From assembly GCF_030052815.1 (NCBI RefSeq), contig NW_026614725.1:62001-126000 (forward strand): a stretch of DNA of 64,000 nt. Reading direction: 5' to 3'. The first letter of the stretch is position 1. The number at the start of each line of letters is the position of its first letter. Below are positions 11,463-26,468 of the stretch, piece after piece. Origin of the DNA: Hevea brasiliensis. Taxonomy: Eukaryota; Streptophyta; Magnoliopsida; Malpighiales; Euphorbiaceae. Under the pieces are notes generated by a model. It did no database searches. It was given only the letters and a program-made list of their open reading frames with translations, and was not told the origin of the DNA. Both the position numbers and the translations under genes were made by a program.

Positions 11463-12188
11463 CCTTCACTGCTAATGCTATTCTTTTTTTCTTCTGCCGC
11501 TGCACAACTAACCAATGCAATTACACAATGCAATTGCACGTATTGTGGTCAAATATGATGATCAAACATGACGGTCAATATCTAGCTAAATCTAACGGAT
11601 TAGATTAATAAAAGTATTATGCACAATTATGTTAATTAATTAATTGGGATTTGAGAGAGTGTTAGATATTTATATAATATGTGCATGTTGCTTACATACA
11701 TGGCCCCCGCATAACCTTTTTTTTTTTTCCTGACTCCTAAATAAAAGAATAGTTGGTCAACTGCCAAAAGAATGGTATCGTGCATAAAGATACCTTGAAC
11801 TAACAGAGGAAGGAAGACTAGTCTAAGAATTCATGAATGATAAAAGATGCACAAGTCTTCCTCAAAATCCCATGCCCTAGAATATACGTAATATATATAG
11901 ATATAAACAAAAAAAATTAGGGAAATATATTATTTATTTTAATTTATATTTTGGAGCTTTTTTTGGCTAACATATGGAGCTTTATCCTTATATTTGATTT
12001 TCAGATCTCTATAGATTATATTGTGTTCACTAAATAACCAATTTGATTTTTTTAAATTTATTTTAATATTTTTAAAAATAATAGAGGCTATTAGAAATGG
12101 ATACTCTATAAGAAATTTATTACACTCTTTTTAATGATTTTATTGCTTAAATGGACTATTCTATTGCTTATGTCTTATGAAAAAAATT

Positions 12189-12232
<44 letters not shown>

Positions 12233-13383
12233 TTTGTTAAATTTATATTATTTTTTTTTTTTGAGAATATACATTTTATTATTCTCTCAAACATTATTTT
12301 ATTAAAATAATTATTTTATTATTGTTAATATAAAAAGTTGCGAATATCATATTATCATATCTCTCAAACATTATCCTTTGTTAGTGGTATTTTTCCTTAC
12401 CATTTATGCAAATAAAAAATTTAATTTATGAGAACTTATTCAATACAGTCATGTTAATATTATATATAGATAACGAATAATAAAACTATTATATATATAT
12501 AATGATTATATTCTAAAATCTCTCACTCATTCAATCCACTGCAAATTGTGTATTTTTGTGTATCTATGATAATTATGAGTTCTTTTAATAAGAAAAATGT
12601 GGTAGAATTTGAAAAGAACCATGCGACCTTCAGAGGAGCAATGCCACTGTGAGTCATTGGTCTACTTGCTCTGCACTCTTCTCCTCTCTCTTTCTTGTTC
12701 GGCATACAAGCCTTAACCAGATCAAAAGGATGAGTGGAGAAGCCATCTTCTCCTCTCTCTTTCTTGTTCGACATACAAGCCTTAACCAGATCAAGAGGAC
12801 GAGTAGAGGAGCCAGTAATAATGGAAGCGAATCTATTATATAAGCGACATCTATTAATTATAGAACAAGCATTAATTTTGAATGTTTTGAGTAGATCTAT
12901 TGACCTAGGAATAATTGTCAAACCCATGCCAAGTTTTACTTAGTTTTATTACAAATAATCCATTTTATTTAAAAAAAAAACTAGTTATATTAGCAAATGT
13001 ATTTTGATTTAATTAATATAATTAAGATATTTCCTGCATTTCTATTTTTGGTTAAAAAAATAGGTAATATCAAGTAAAAAATATATCTAAATTTCTTATT
13101 AGGAGCTAAAACATGAAAAAAATAGAAGCTTGAATATTCTCGTACATGTGATATAGCTATGGTACACGTGACATAGCTATGTGACTTCCAAATAATAAGG
13201 GACAACTTCAATAAATATATGAAAGTACACTGTCTGTATCTAACTTTTCAAGAATCTGGACTGCAAATGCCACAGAAGGAACAACTTAAATCAATGAATA
13301 ACTATGAATATATTGTGCACACTGTCTATCTAGCTTTATACCAATCTAGATTACAAATGCACAATATTGTTCTGTTGCTATTC
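11463..13383. repeat. Intergenic DNA between copies 1 and 2, with shared array blocks
   Basis: The part next to copy 1 is its upstream region: the conserved TTGAC cluster survives (11547-11578), but the TATA segment is deleted. Then comes unshared AT-rich DNA with a (TA)n run at 12192-12230. The part from about 12330 to 13240 matches 38926-39770 and, in part, 46340-46910, and so belongs to the repeating array unit. Inside it a 69-bp tandem duplication (words repeating at 12681 and 12750) is shared with 39240-39370. Confidence 0.7.
12523..12927 (-). other. Open frame conserved between array blocks, coding status doubtful
   Basis: A 134-codon open frame starts MGLTIIPRSIDLLK and holds an internal in-frame duplication of about 23 residues (PLDLVKACMSNKKERGED and a near copy). 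Related frames are open at 39093-39488 (131 codons) and, shorter and with one unit, at 46390-46683. I recognise no family. The sequence is part of a larger duplicated noncoding block and is also open on the other strand, so chance openness of a recent duplicate is the simpler explanation. Confidence 0.2.
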
Positions 13384-16404
<3,021 letters not shown>

Positions 16405-16501
16405 CCTTCACTACTAATGCTATTCTCTTCTGCTGCTGCACAACTAATAACAGAGGTTAACTTCTTAATTGGATTGTGTAAATGCTGGGATATCGTCGTC
16501 C

Positions 16502-16510
16502 CTTTATATA
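16502..16510 (-). promoter_or_regulatory. TATA box of beta-glucosidase copy 2
   Basis: On the minus strand this reads TATATAAAG, about 100 bases upstream of the start codon. The same box in the same sequence context precedes copies 3 and 4 and is deleted in copy 1. Confidence 0.7.
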
Positions 16511-16586
16511 GAGAACTCATTGGCATTTTTTATATTTTTTTATTACTAGTTGAATATGCTGCCTGCCAATGCAACTTCTCATTTGT

Positions 16587-16618
16587 GGTCAAATATAATG
16601 ATCAAACTTGACGGTCAA
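16587..16618 (-). promoter_or_regulatory. TTGAC (W-box core) cluster upstream of copy 2
   Basis: Three TTGAC cores fall within 32 bases, two as TTGACC on the minus strand and one inverted. TTGACC/T is the known core of WRKY binding sites. The block is conserved upstream of copies 1 (11547-11578) and 4 (50907-50938). In copy 3 the middle core is mutated to TTCAC. A WRKY role is inference. Confidence 0.4.
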
Positions 16619-16946
16619 TATCTTGCGAAGTCCAACGGATTAGATTAATTAAGGAAAGGATTGTGCATAATTTATGTTAATTAATTAATTGGTATATAAT
16701 ATATATGCAAGTTGCTGGCATACATAGTTGGTTAAATATCATATTATATCTCTGGCTATCACAACTGCCAAAAGAATGGCAGTTTTAATTTGCTCATTTT
16801 TCATGGAATTGCTTTTATTTTTTATTTTTTCCTTTTTTAATTTAAGCCTTCATGATATAAGGATTTTAAATAGTCGTATTTGTTTGGGGGAAATTGATTT
16901 CAGGGGATTATTAATCTTCTTCATTTTATTTCTCTAGTGAGTAATT

Positions 16947-17480
16947 TAGGGGTGAGCATTCGGTTCGAACTGAATCGAATTAAATTATGAAAACCGAATT
17001 ATATATTTTAGAAACCGAACTGGAATGGATGAAAAATCGAATCGAACTGAACCACTCTATTTCAATTCGGTTAGACTTGGTTCAAACTAATCAGTTTTAT
17101 ATTTTATTATTTTTTAATTTAGACTTAATTTTTAAGTTACTTGGTCTAATTTTGACTTTGGTTTAAACCTAATAAATATTAATGAATGGAATTAAATAAT
17201 TTATATATATATAATTAAATATAATTCATAAATTTCCCATAAAAATAAACCAATTCATAAGTCGATACGGTTTAATTTGGTTCGATTTGAATATATAAAA
17301 TTATTATTCGGTTCGGTTTAACTGATTTTTTCTCTTCAAAATTGAACGAAACCGAAATAACCAAAATTTTTATAATATTAAACCAAACCGAACCGATTAA
17401 ATTTTAAAATCAAACCGATTAAAACGAATTGACTCGATTCGGTTCAATTTTTTGGTTTAAACCGAAATCTGCTCACCCCT
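16947..17480. mobile_element. MITE-like element with GGGGTGAGCA inverted ends
   Basis: The ends are TAGGGGTGAGCATTCGGTT and AACCGAAATCTGCTCACCCCT, an inverted pair, and the interior is made of GGTTCGGTT / AACCGAACC words with no coding potential. The matching region upstream of copy 3 (near 43410) is an empty site where the flanks run on directly, so this is an insertion. Flanking target repeats are blurred. Similar termini are known in non-autonomous hAT-type elements; that class is inference. Confidence 0.7.
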
Positions 17481-17935
17481 TGTGGGTATGTTCTAGTTGG
17501 CACTGCAATTTCTGATGGGAAACTACACTGCAAGAACCAAAAATTGACCAATCAAGTTGATAAGATTTTTGATAAACCTAGCGTCCTTTTTCTCAAAAGT
17601 CGATACGGTTTGATTTGGTTCGATTTAAATATATAAAATTACTATTCGGTTCGGTTTAATAGATTTTTTCTCTTCAAAATCGAACCAAACGGAAATAACC
17701 AAAATTTTTATAATATAAAACCAAACAGAACCGATTAAATTTTAAAATTAAATCGATTGAATCGAATTGACTCGATTTGGCTCAGTTTTTTTGTTTAAAC
17801 TGAAATCTGCTCACCCCTAGTGGGTATGTTCTAGTTGGCACTGCAATTTCTAATAGGAAACTGCACTGCAAGAACCAAAAATTGACCAAGCAAGTTGATA
17901 AGATTTTTGATAAACCTAACGTCTTTTTTCTCAAA
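17260..17935. repeat. 338-bp tandem duplication covering part of the MITE and its flank
   Basis: Units 17260-17597 and 17598-17935 have equal length and about 90% or more identity by eye. Each starts AGTCGATACGGTTT inside the MITE, runs through its right end and then through GTGGGTATGTTCTAGTTGG flank sequence to TTCTCAAA. The second half of the MITE thus appears twice, and the second copy of its end lacks a partner end. Confidence 0.88.
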
Positions 17936-20900
17936 GACAAATAAGGGTCATCAGCCACGTGTTATCTTCATTCAATAGCATATATTCAAGTTGGAACACA
18001 CGGACTATCTCTTACTGTATAGTCCCCTTTTTATTATTTGATATATTGAGCATCTGACTCTTTTTTTTTTTTTATAAACAAACCGTTTTATTAATAATTA
18101 AACCAGGAAAAACTTAGCATGAAACATTCATTAAGCATTTGACCCACTGAATAAAAAAATGTTTAGCAAACCTTGAATTCCATGCATTCTCACTTTTCTT
18201 CATTTCCATTGTTTGCATGGCGCCTAAAATTAAGATTTCTAAACCTGTTTTACTATCCTTTCCTCCAAAGTCTACAAGTCACAGTTGAAAAATCAATATA
18301 TCATTCAAGTACGTGGAAATCTCAAACTACAAAAGTAGCGTCTTGATCTTTTTGTTAAGCCATCCACCTCTTTTCCTTTTTTTATTTTTTATTTTACTTT
18401 AATTAATTAGCTTCAATAATATTCAAATTTATAACTTCATTTTTTTTTTCAAAAAAAGATCTATTATCATTAAATCAAAATTGGTTACTTGTTTTACAGA
18501 TTATTTTAGTGTTCTTTTTGGTATTTCAAGGTCTACAAAATATAAAGGAAATGCATATATTGAATACCCATATGGGATTTGACCATTCAAAGTTACCAAT
18601 ACCAACCAAAGTAGCTTCTCATCAGATCTGCTTTTCTCATTTCGTGGAAGCATCGATAATGCATGCATGGTATGTTCAAACTGAAACTGAAATTTCAGGG
18701 CAATTTAACTTTATAATTGGACGACTTGGAGTCATCGCAAATCTATGGTCTTTTTTTCTTCATTTTTTAATTATATATATAATTTTTACGGTTATCTTGG
18801 AAAACTAAGACCCATGTGCAATATAAACGAATCAATAAATAAATAAATCAAACTTTGATATAAAATTAATTAATAAATGCATCAAAACCAACCGATCACT
18901 TGTCTTCAAATGGCCAATAGGCAATAATAAACTGCTTGTTGTGCTCATTAATGTTATTAATTAGCTAATGAATGAAAATAATTAAAAAGAAGAAATATGC
19001 CAAATCCTGAAAGAAGAATAAAATTAAAGAAATGACCACACAAACAAATTTCAATTACGACGGCCCAAGAATATGTTCCCTCACCATACACAAAATGTTG
19101 AAATTTAAATATAATTTTCATGTAACAATATTATTATCTGCCATGGTTGAGCGCCTCCCCCAATTTTTTTTAATTGCATGCATTATCAATTATTTTATTT
19201 TAATTAGAATTAAGAGTTTATATACAAGAGACACTTGGTCCCCTCAGTGTTTTTTAAAAAATTAAACTTAAAAATAATAATATTAATAATAAAAAATAAT
19301 AATAGTAATAATAATAATAATAATAATTCAAGTTAAAAATATTTTTAAAATGAACAAAATAATAATAATAATAATAATAATTAAATATTACACAGTTAAT
19401 ATTTATTTAAAATACACTAAAAATCTTATATATACAAAGAAAATAAAAAAGGATAATGGGAAATTAAAAAAAAATAAAGCTTTGAATTTTTTCGTCCTAT
19501 TTTGTATTTTTAAGTCTTTATATTGTTTTTTTTATACTTAATATTTTAAGTGCTAAATTAAGTACAGATTGAATATGCTAACTTGGGTGTTATATGTGCC
19601 TTTCTTGTTAATTTTTTCCATCTATTTAAAATTAATAAAATATGTGATTCATAAAAAAAATAAATAAATATTGATTATTGTTTGATAAAAGTTTAATTTA
19701 TAATTTTTATTAATTATATAATAATATAATTATTTAAATGACTTTTCTAACAAGTACAATATTGCACTCGTTAATATTTATTAAATATGTTTATTTGTTA
19801 CTAAAATTGTATCCATAAATAAGAAATTATATTTTTTATGTGATCTTGCACTTTTTTTTATATATCGTTATACATTTCTATATAATATTAATATTTTCTG
19901 ATTTAAAATTGATAATAAATAAACATATTGAAGAATGAATTTATGTTTATTTTAGGTCTTTAAGTGGATTTGTTGCAGTTTTTCCTTCTCATCAGCAAAA
20001 AGTTTCTCCTGATATTTTATTTTATTTTATTTTTTTCATTTGGAAGATAAGACTCTGTAATTGATATTGATAGAGGGAATCGGTGAGAGAGACAGGGAGA
20101 TGGGGAGATGGTTGAAGATGGTGAGGATAAAATAGTAATTAACATTCTTCTTTCTTTTAACTTATGTCATGGTAGTGAGATATTTAGGAAATCGAAAATA
20201 ATAAGTTAAAAGGATTTTATTATAAGGTAAATTAATATTAAGGTGATTTGATAATATAAATTAAAGTTTAGAGATAATATTGTCTTCAAGATAACCGGTG
20301 AAAATTATCTTGAAATTTGAAGGCATATGGGGCTCAAGAAATCCTCCAGCTTTCATGTCTTTGCATTTGATGAATATTTTTCATTTTAAATATTATATTT
20401 TTATATTTTATATATAACAATAAAAATTCTTATAAAAAAAGAAAGTTATTATTTGTTAATGTTCTTTTACAATAATCTTCGGCATTATTGTGATATAGTC
20501 ACTTAATTATTAAATTAAAAGAATTAATAATATGACAAGTTGCTGGTTGTTACCTTTTTTATTTTTTTTATTTCGAATGGCAGTTGATCAAGTTATTATA
20601 TAATTCCTATCAATTTCTTTGAATTCGGATACGCTCATCACTATCTTATTCTTATGATAATTTTTTATTTAAATAATATAATTATATATAATCTTTGAAG
20701 GAATAAGCAAGTCCTAAGTTTATGACGAGATCATAAAAAACGGTGGTAAACAAGCCGCCTCATACATATATAACATTTGTTTTGTATATATAAATGCATG
20801 CATCTCATCCTGATATCTTTTCAATAATTATTTTCAACTCATTCCTAATTTTTCTTCCTTAATTTCCTTATTTTGTTATTGTTATATATATAATACATAA

Positions 20901-21164
20901 TAAAATCATTGCATGTATAATAATTGTATATCAAAATTTCACATTTGTCTAATCCACTATGGATTGTGTGTGTCGATGTGATAATTGTGAAGTCTTTTAA
21001 TAAGAAAAATATGATTTGAAAAGAACCACGTGGCCTTTAGTGGAACAATGCCATCGTACATCTTTATCGACTTTCTCTGTCCTTTCCTCTTCTTTCTTTC
21101 TTGTTGGGCATACAAGCCTTAACTAGATCAAGAGAATGAGTATAGCAGCCAGCAACAATGGAAG
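17936..21164. repeat. Array intergenic block downstream of unit 2
   Basis: There is no gene. Landmarks shared with 43540-46680 include CATATGGGAT..GACCATTCAAAG (18570/43612), AATGCATCAAAACCAACCGATCA (18875/44291), CAATTACGACGGCCC (19053/44476), GGGAATCGGTGAGAGAGACAGG (20076/45471) and GAATTCGGATAC (20621/46071). AT-rich runs with ATT/AAT trinucleotide repeats occur at 19270-19390. The block is interrupted at 21165 by the solo LTR and resumes at 24897-25000. Confidence 0.8.
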
Positions 21165-24100
21165 TGTAACGCCCTCACCGTAGGTAGTCCGTACATTTTA
21201 CTGTTCCGACGACTAATGTCTGTTCGGACAGTCAGGATGTCTGGAACTACACTTAAACTATAGTGAGGAGGCATAAATTAATGAAATAAATATTAAAAAA
21301 ATATAGGAAAAATTTTGAGAAATAAAATAAAATTTAGAGAATTTATTAATTGGTATAAAAAAATAAAAATAATCCGATGAGCACCATGAAAGGCATTTTG
21401 GTCATTTCACCCCTAGAGGTGAATTTTGACTTAAATGTCAAATTAAAATTTGGAAATAGAATAATTAACATAAATTAATTTTATGAATTTGAAATTGAAA
21501 AATGAGAAGAGAAAGAAGAAGAAAAGAAAAGAAAAGAAAAGGAAAGAAAAGAAAAGAAAGGAAATAGATTAATGAAATTTAAAAACAATAAAGTACACAT
21601 AAATGTATATATATAAATACCCACAAGAGACAAAACCCCACCAACCATCTTCTTCTTCCTCTTCTCTCTCCCTCCTTGCCGTCTCCCTTAGTCTCTCCCT
21701 CCCCACCATTGTTATCAAGCTTAAAGCTTGATTTCCCAAGCTTTCACTCCCCAAAACCCATAGTCCCCTTCATTAAAAATTTAGCCTACATCATAAGGAA
21801 GCTCTAGGTACCCATAGGAAGAAGGAAAATTGAAGTTTTGGGAAAATTTCCAAGTTGGGTCACAAGAGGTTAGTGTTTTTCTCCCTTCCTTCTTCTTTAA
21901 TACTTGAAAGTGGCTTGAGATAAGTGGAAATTTCAAGAAATTAACAAGAAATTCATGAACCCATGATGTCCCCAAATTTTGGCAGCCATGAAATGTGTTG
22001 GGCTTTATTGTGTTCAAATAATGTAAATGAGTTTAGAGATGATGATTGATATGATTATATGTATGAGAAGTGAAAAGGGATTGAATTGATTGAGTTTGAA
22101 ACTTGGAAATTAGGGTTTGTGTACATGACTTGGAGATTTTGTGTAAATGCTTGAAATTTGACCTAATTGGGATGAGATTATTGCTTATAGAAGTGTATTG
22201 CATGCAAATTGAAGTAAGGAAGTTGGAGGAGATTGAGTTTTGGAAGTGTCAATTTTCTGCAGGTTGTGTTTGTTGAGGGCAGTGTATATTTTAAGCCATA
22301 AATGAAATTGTGTGACCCCAATTGGTATGAGGCCAATTGGAGGTGAAACTAGACCCAAAATAGCCCATTTTCCATGAAGAAACCATGCTCAAATTCTGTC
22401 CAAAACTTGACCTAAATACTGCCCAAATTCGGATTTCCCTGCACCCAACCCAGAAAATGACCAAATGAACAGTACATGTTCATTTGGTCATAACTCTCTC
22501 TATACTGGTCTAAATGACCTAAAATTTTACCCATGGAAAGTTTAGACATAGGGCTACACTTTTCATGAAGACCACTTAACCCAGTTTTGCCTTTAACAAA
22601 TTCAAATTGTTAGCACAAGTTGGGTCACTGAAACTGCCAACCTAGAAAATGACCAAATGAACAGTACGTGTTCATTTGGTCATAACTCTCTCTATACTGG
22701 TCCAAATGACCTAAAATTTTACTCATGGAAAGTTTAGACATAGGGCTACACTTTTCATGAAGACCACTTAACCCAGTTTTTCCTTTAACCAATTCAAATT
22801 GTTAGCACAAGTTGAGTCACTAAAACTGCCAACCCGGAAATTGTCCAAAATACTGTTCCTTTGTTATGCTTGACCAGTTTTGGCAAAAATGCCATAACTT
22901 GGTCTCCAAAGCTGCAAATTGAGTGAAACTAGTGCCAAAAGTTTTATAAGACATAGCACAACAATTTTTATGTTTTGACCAAGCTCTAGAAACCATTGCA
23001 TCCTAGGGAAAATATTAGCCAAACATAGGAATTGAAATCTAGAAAATGTTAAGTTGAACCCAGAATGCCATTTGATACCTGTGTGTTCATTTGGCCATAA
23101 CTCCCACTAGGAAATTCCATTTGAGATGTCCAATATGATCTGGAAACATGACACTTAGGGCTACAACATTGATTTAGACATCTTTGCCAAATTCTAAGAG
23201 TAAAGACCCTAAAAAGAGGGTCAAACATACTGCCCTGAAGTTGGTTATTGCCCTTATAGGACTGAGAGTCCAGGTTAATACACTGACTATAACTCACTAT
23301 ACCAAGCTTGAAAAAATTATGAAATTGTACCTGGGAGTCCCTAAGACATAGAGGAACATATCTTGTGAAGGAATCTAAGTCTAAAAATGACCATAAAATG
23401 ATCAAATGACTGGTCAAAGTTTATTGATCAGGAATTGTAAATTCTGGACAGCTTAGAGGCAAAGGGACCAGTTATGGTATTTTGACCATAACTTGAGTTC
23501 TATAACTCCAAATTCAGTGATTCAAAACTGAAATTCAAGTTTAAACATAGAGGAGCAATTGTTATGAAGAAAGTGTGACTAAATAGACATCCTAACCTAG
23601 TCAAATTCCTAGATAAAGATAACACATCAACATGAACCTAAAGAAAGGTTCATGGGAAAAATGCTATATATGATAATTAAAATACTCATAAGGAAAATTA
23701 AATATTAAAAATGATATGAATATGTAAATTGGGACTAATGTCCTATTAATATGAAATTAATGGTACTAATGAACAGTACTAGAAAATAGTAACAGTGAAT
23801 AGTGCTAAATTAATTAAAAATGTTTAATTGCCCATAGTATACCTAGACTTATTTATTTAGTTTGGATAAATTGGTATACCAATTAGGGACTATAGATAGC
23901 AGTACTGCCTACCGAGAAAATCATGAACTGACAATATATGTCTGGTATGATTGTTCTACAGGCTATATGCCTACTTACTGGCCATTGTGCCTACTTTATT
24001 TCTGGCTTTACAAGCCTGACAGCGGGTCTCGTGCACGGTGGCCTCGTGCACGATGTATGTATCTGGGGTAGACATATGGCTGTCTAACCCGTATACTCCC

Positions 24101-24896
24101 GTGTATCCAGCTTTTATAATTTGTTATAGGTTTCTTGGGCATTGATAATAATTAATTAATACTGAATATACAATAAGTAAACAGGAAAGATCCTAGTAAT
24201 GTTAATTGTTTCCAAAGAGAAATAAAAATGTAAAAGACCCAAAAATTATGATTTGCAGATATTAATTCAATTGTTTAATTATTGATATTATAAATTATGC
24301 ACCACTAAGCGTTATGCTTAGCGCGTTGGTTTTCCATCGCGTAGGTACTGAAGATCAGCAGCCGCCACAGTAGTATTCGAACAGAGTTTCGACCAGATTT
24401 GCCACCGACTAGAGTCACCTCACTAGTCTTTTGTATTTTGGTAGGGCCCATGTATAGACTAGTATTTTGGTTCATTATGTTTAGTCATGATGTATTTTAT
24501 TTTGGACCTGTAATTAAACTTTGAGATTGAAATGAAAACTTGTAATTTATTATCTATGAATTTCTATATGAATGCAATAGATGATATTTCATTTTTAGAT
24601 CCCATAAATAATTGTAAATGATATGATACAAGAGAATATGATATGGAAATGTATGAAATGAATATGTATATGTTAACACGTGATAGTGGAACCCGCCAGA
24701 TGCTAATAAAACAGAGGAGGATCTGTCCGGGTCTCCACAGAAATAAGGTATATAAAAAAAAAATTCTACACATAAATTACCTGATTTAAATGACATTAAA
24801 ATTTACAATAGACATGACAAGACAAGATAGGGTGCTCCGGCACCGAATGTGGCACTTCTTGCTCGACTATACAATAGACGGGTAAGGGGCGTCACA
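21165..24896. mobile_element. Large solo LTR, copy B, with 5-bp target duplication
   Basis: This 3,732-bp element starts TGTAACGCCC and ends GGGGCGTCACA. It is flanked by the direct repeat GGAAG (21160-21164 and 24897-24901). The empty site is seen in other array blocks (near 12826 and 46645), where AATGGAAG runs straight into CRAATCT. It is the inverted counterpart of 89-4079, with about two 192-bp units near 22459-22842 and no protein domain. A TG...CA element of this size with a 5-bp duplication and no coding region fits a solo LTR left by LTR-LTR recombination. Confidence 0.85.
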
Positions 24897-26457
24897 GGAA
24901 GCAAATCTGATATATATGTGAGATCTATTGACCACAAAACATCCCTTAATTGTGGGTATTTTGAGTAGTCTATTGACCTAGGAATAATTAACAAACTAGC
25001 AGAATGCACATGCTATGCATGGGTTAACATGTAATTTTAATTTTTAATTATTATTATTATTAAATTAATTTTTTATTTAAATTTCTTTCTTATTTAATTT
25101 CATTGAATAAATTTCAACTATTGTGGTAGTAATTTTTTAATTAATTTATGGTATAGCTAGTTAAAATACCTTATCTAATTCTTTTTATATATAAATTGAT
25201 TATAATTTCTACGATTATTTTGTTTAGAATATAATAATTACTTTATTCATAAAAATAGTTTAAACATTATAAAATTTTCATATTTTATCATTTAAATTTA
25301 TGTAAAGTGATATTTATTTTCTTTATTACTTTACAAAAAATATATTACATTAATGAAAAATAATATTATTTCCAATAATATATAAATATAATATTTTTTT
25401 GTAATTAATATAATAAAAAATTATTTTAAATTAATAATAATGAATTGAATTATTTAAATTTAATAATAATAAAAATGTACAACATTATTATTAATTAAAG
25501 ATAATATTTTATTATATTATTTTCAAAAATGCAATATCTTCATATTTTTTGCAAGGTGTTAAAATTATTTTTCTATTAATATGATTTTTTTTTGTCAAAA
25601 ATTTTTTTACAAAAATTATTATCGCTTTATATAAATTTATGATATAAAATATAAAAATTTCATAAAAATTAATTTATTAAATAAATATAAGGTATATGTA
25701 TATTATCATTTCTGTTAATCTAATAAAATTTACAAAGATATATCCATAATTTTGATACTATAACTTATTTTTTCAATCAACTTTACTTGTATTTATAATA
25801 ATATTTATTATTTATCTTTGAAATTCTATGACTATATAAAAATATAGTCGGTAAATGATTTCTGCATAAAAATATAATTATTAACTAAAATAGGAAAATA
25901 ATTTTTGTAATAGCCTGAAATTTTCATTCTTTATTAATTTATTTTATAAATATTTTTTTGAATTAACGAGTAACATTTTTCTTAGTCTTGGTAAGAATAT
26001 TTTAATTATAAAATTTTATTTAAGTTATAATGAAACCCAATATTATTTTAAATGTTTGAATGGTTATGGGAGTATTTATCTATGCACAATTTAAATATTA
26101 TTTCTAGTTATAATTGAAATTTATCATATTTTTCAAATAACAATTTATTGACCTTGTTAAATGACTATTACTATTTATTGATAATATCAATAATAAATAT
26201 ATTATTATATTTAAAAATGCATAGTACTTTAATTTCATGAAGTTGATTTCATATAATGATATACATATATTGTAAATTGATGTTCTAGTATAGTATTATT
26301 TGTTTTTGGGTGTAAAAAGGGTTAAAATAATGTAATATATAAGTTTATATATTAAAAAAAAAAACTAGCCTATCAGGAGCAGAGAGAAAAACCTTCCTCC
26401 CCCCATCTCTCGATCTCTCTCGCTCTCTCTTTTCCCCTCTCTTTCTGCTTTAGACCG
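24897..26457. other. Intergenic DNA: end of array block, then AT-rich sequence
   Basis: 24897-25000 continues the array block interrupted by the solo LTR. After about 25010 the similarity to the other blocks ends, and the gene 3' end expected by analogy with 46750-47084 is absent. The rest is very AT-rich without a credible gene. A CT-rich stretch (26385-26450) precedes the ATG at 26458. Confidence 0.6.
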
Positions 26458-26468
26458 ATGGCAACTAC
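26458..26468 (+). other. Start of a small open frame split by the Athila insertion (left part)
   Basis: An ATG at 26458 follows a CT-rich leader and is interrupted after eight more bases by the Athila element. If the element and one copy of its target duplication are ignored, the frame runs on at 37599-37692 for 34 codons in all (start MATTAQEAWRVSN). The segment is far richer in G and C than its surroundings. I do not recognise it. It could be a captured first exon or chance. Confidence 0.3.

Noticed and set aside
19260..19400. Regular ATT/AAT repeats that might be a CRISPR-like or regulatory array
   Set aside because: They are plain trinucleotide microsatellites in AT-rich plant DNA, with no spacers or conserved unit.
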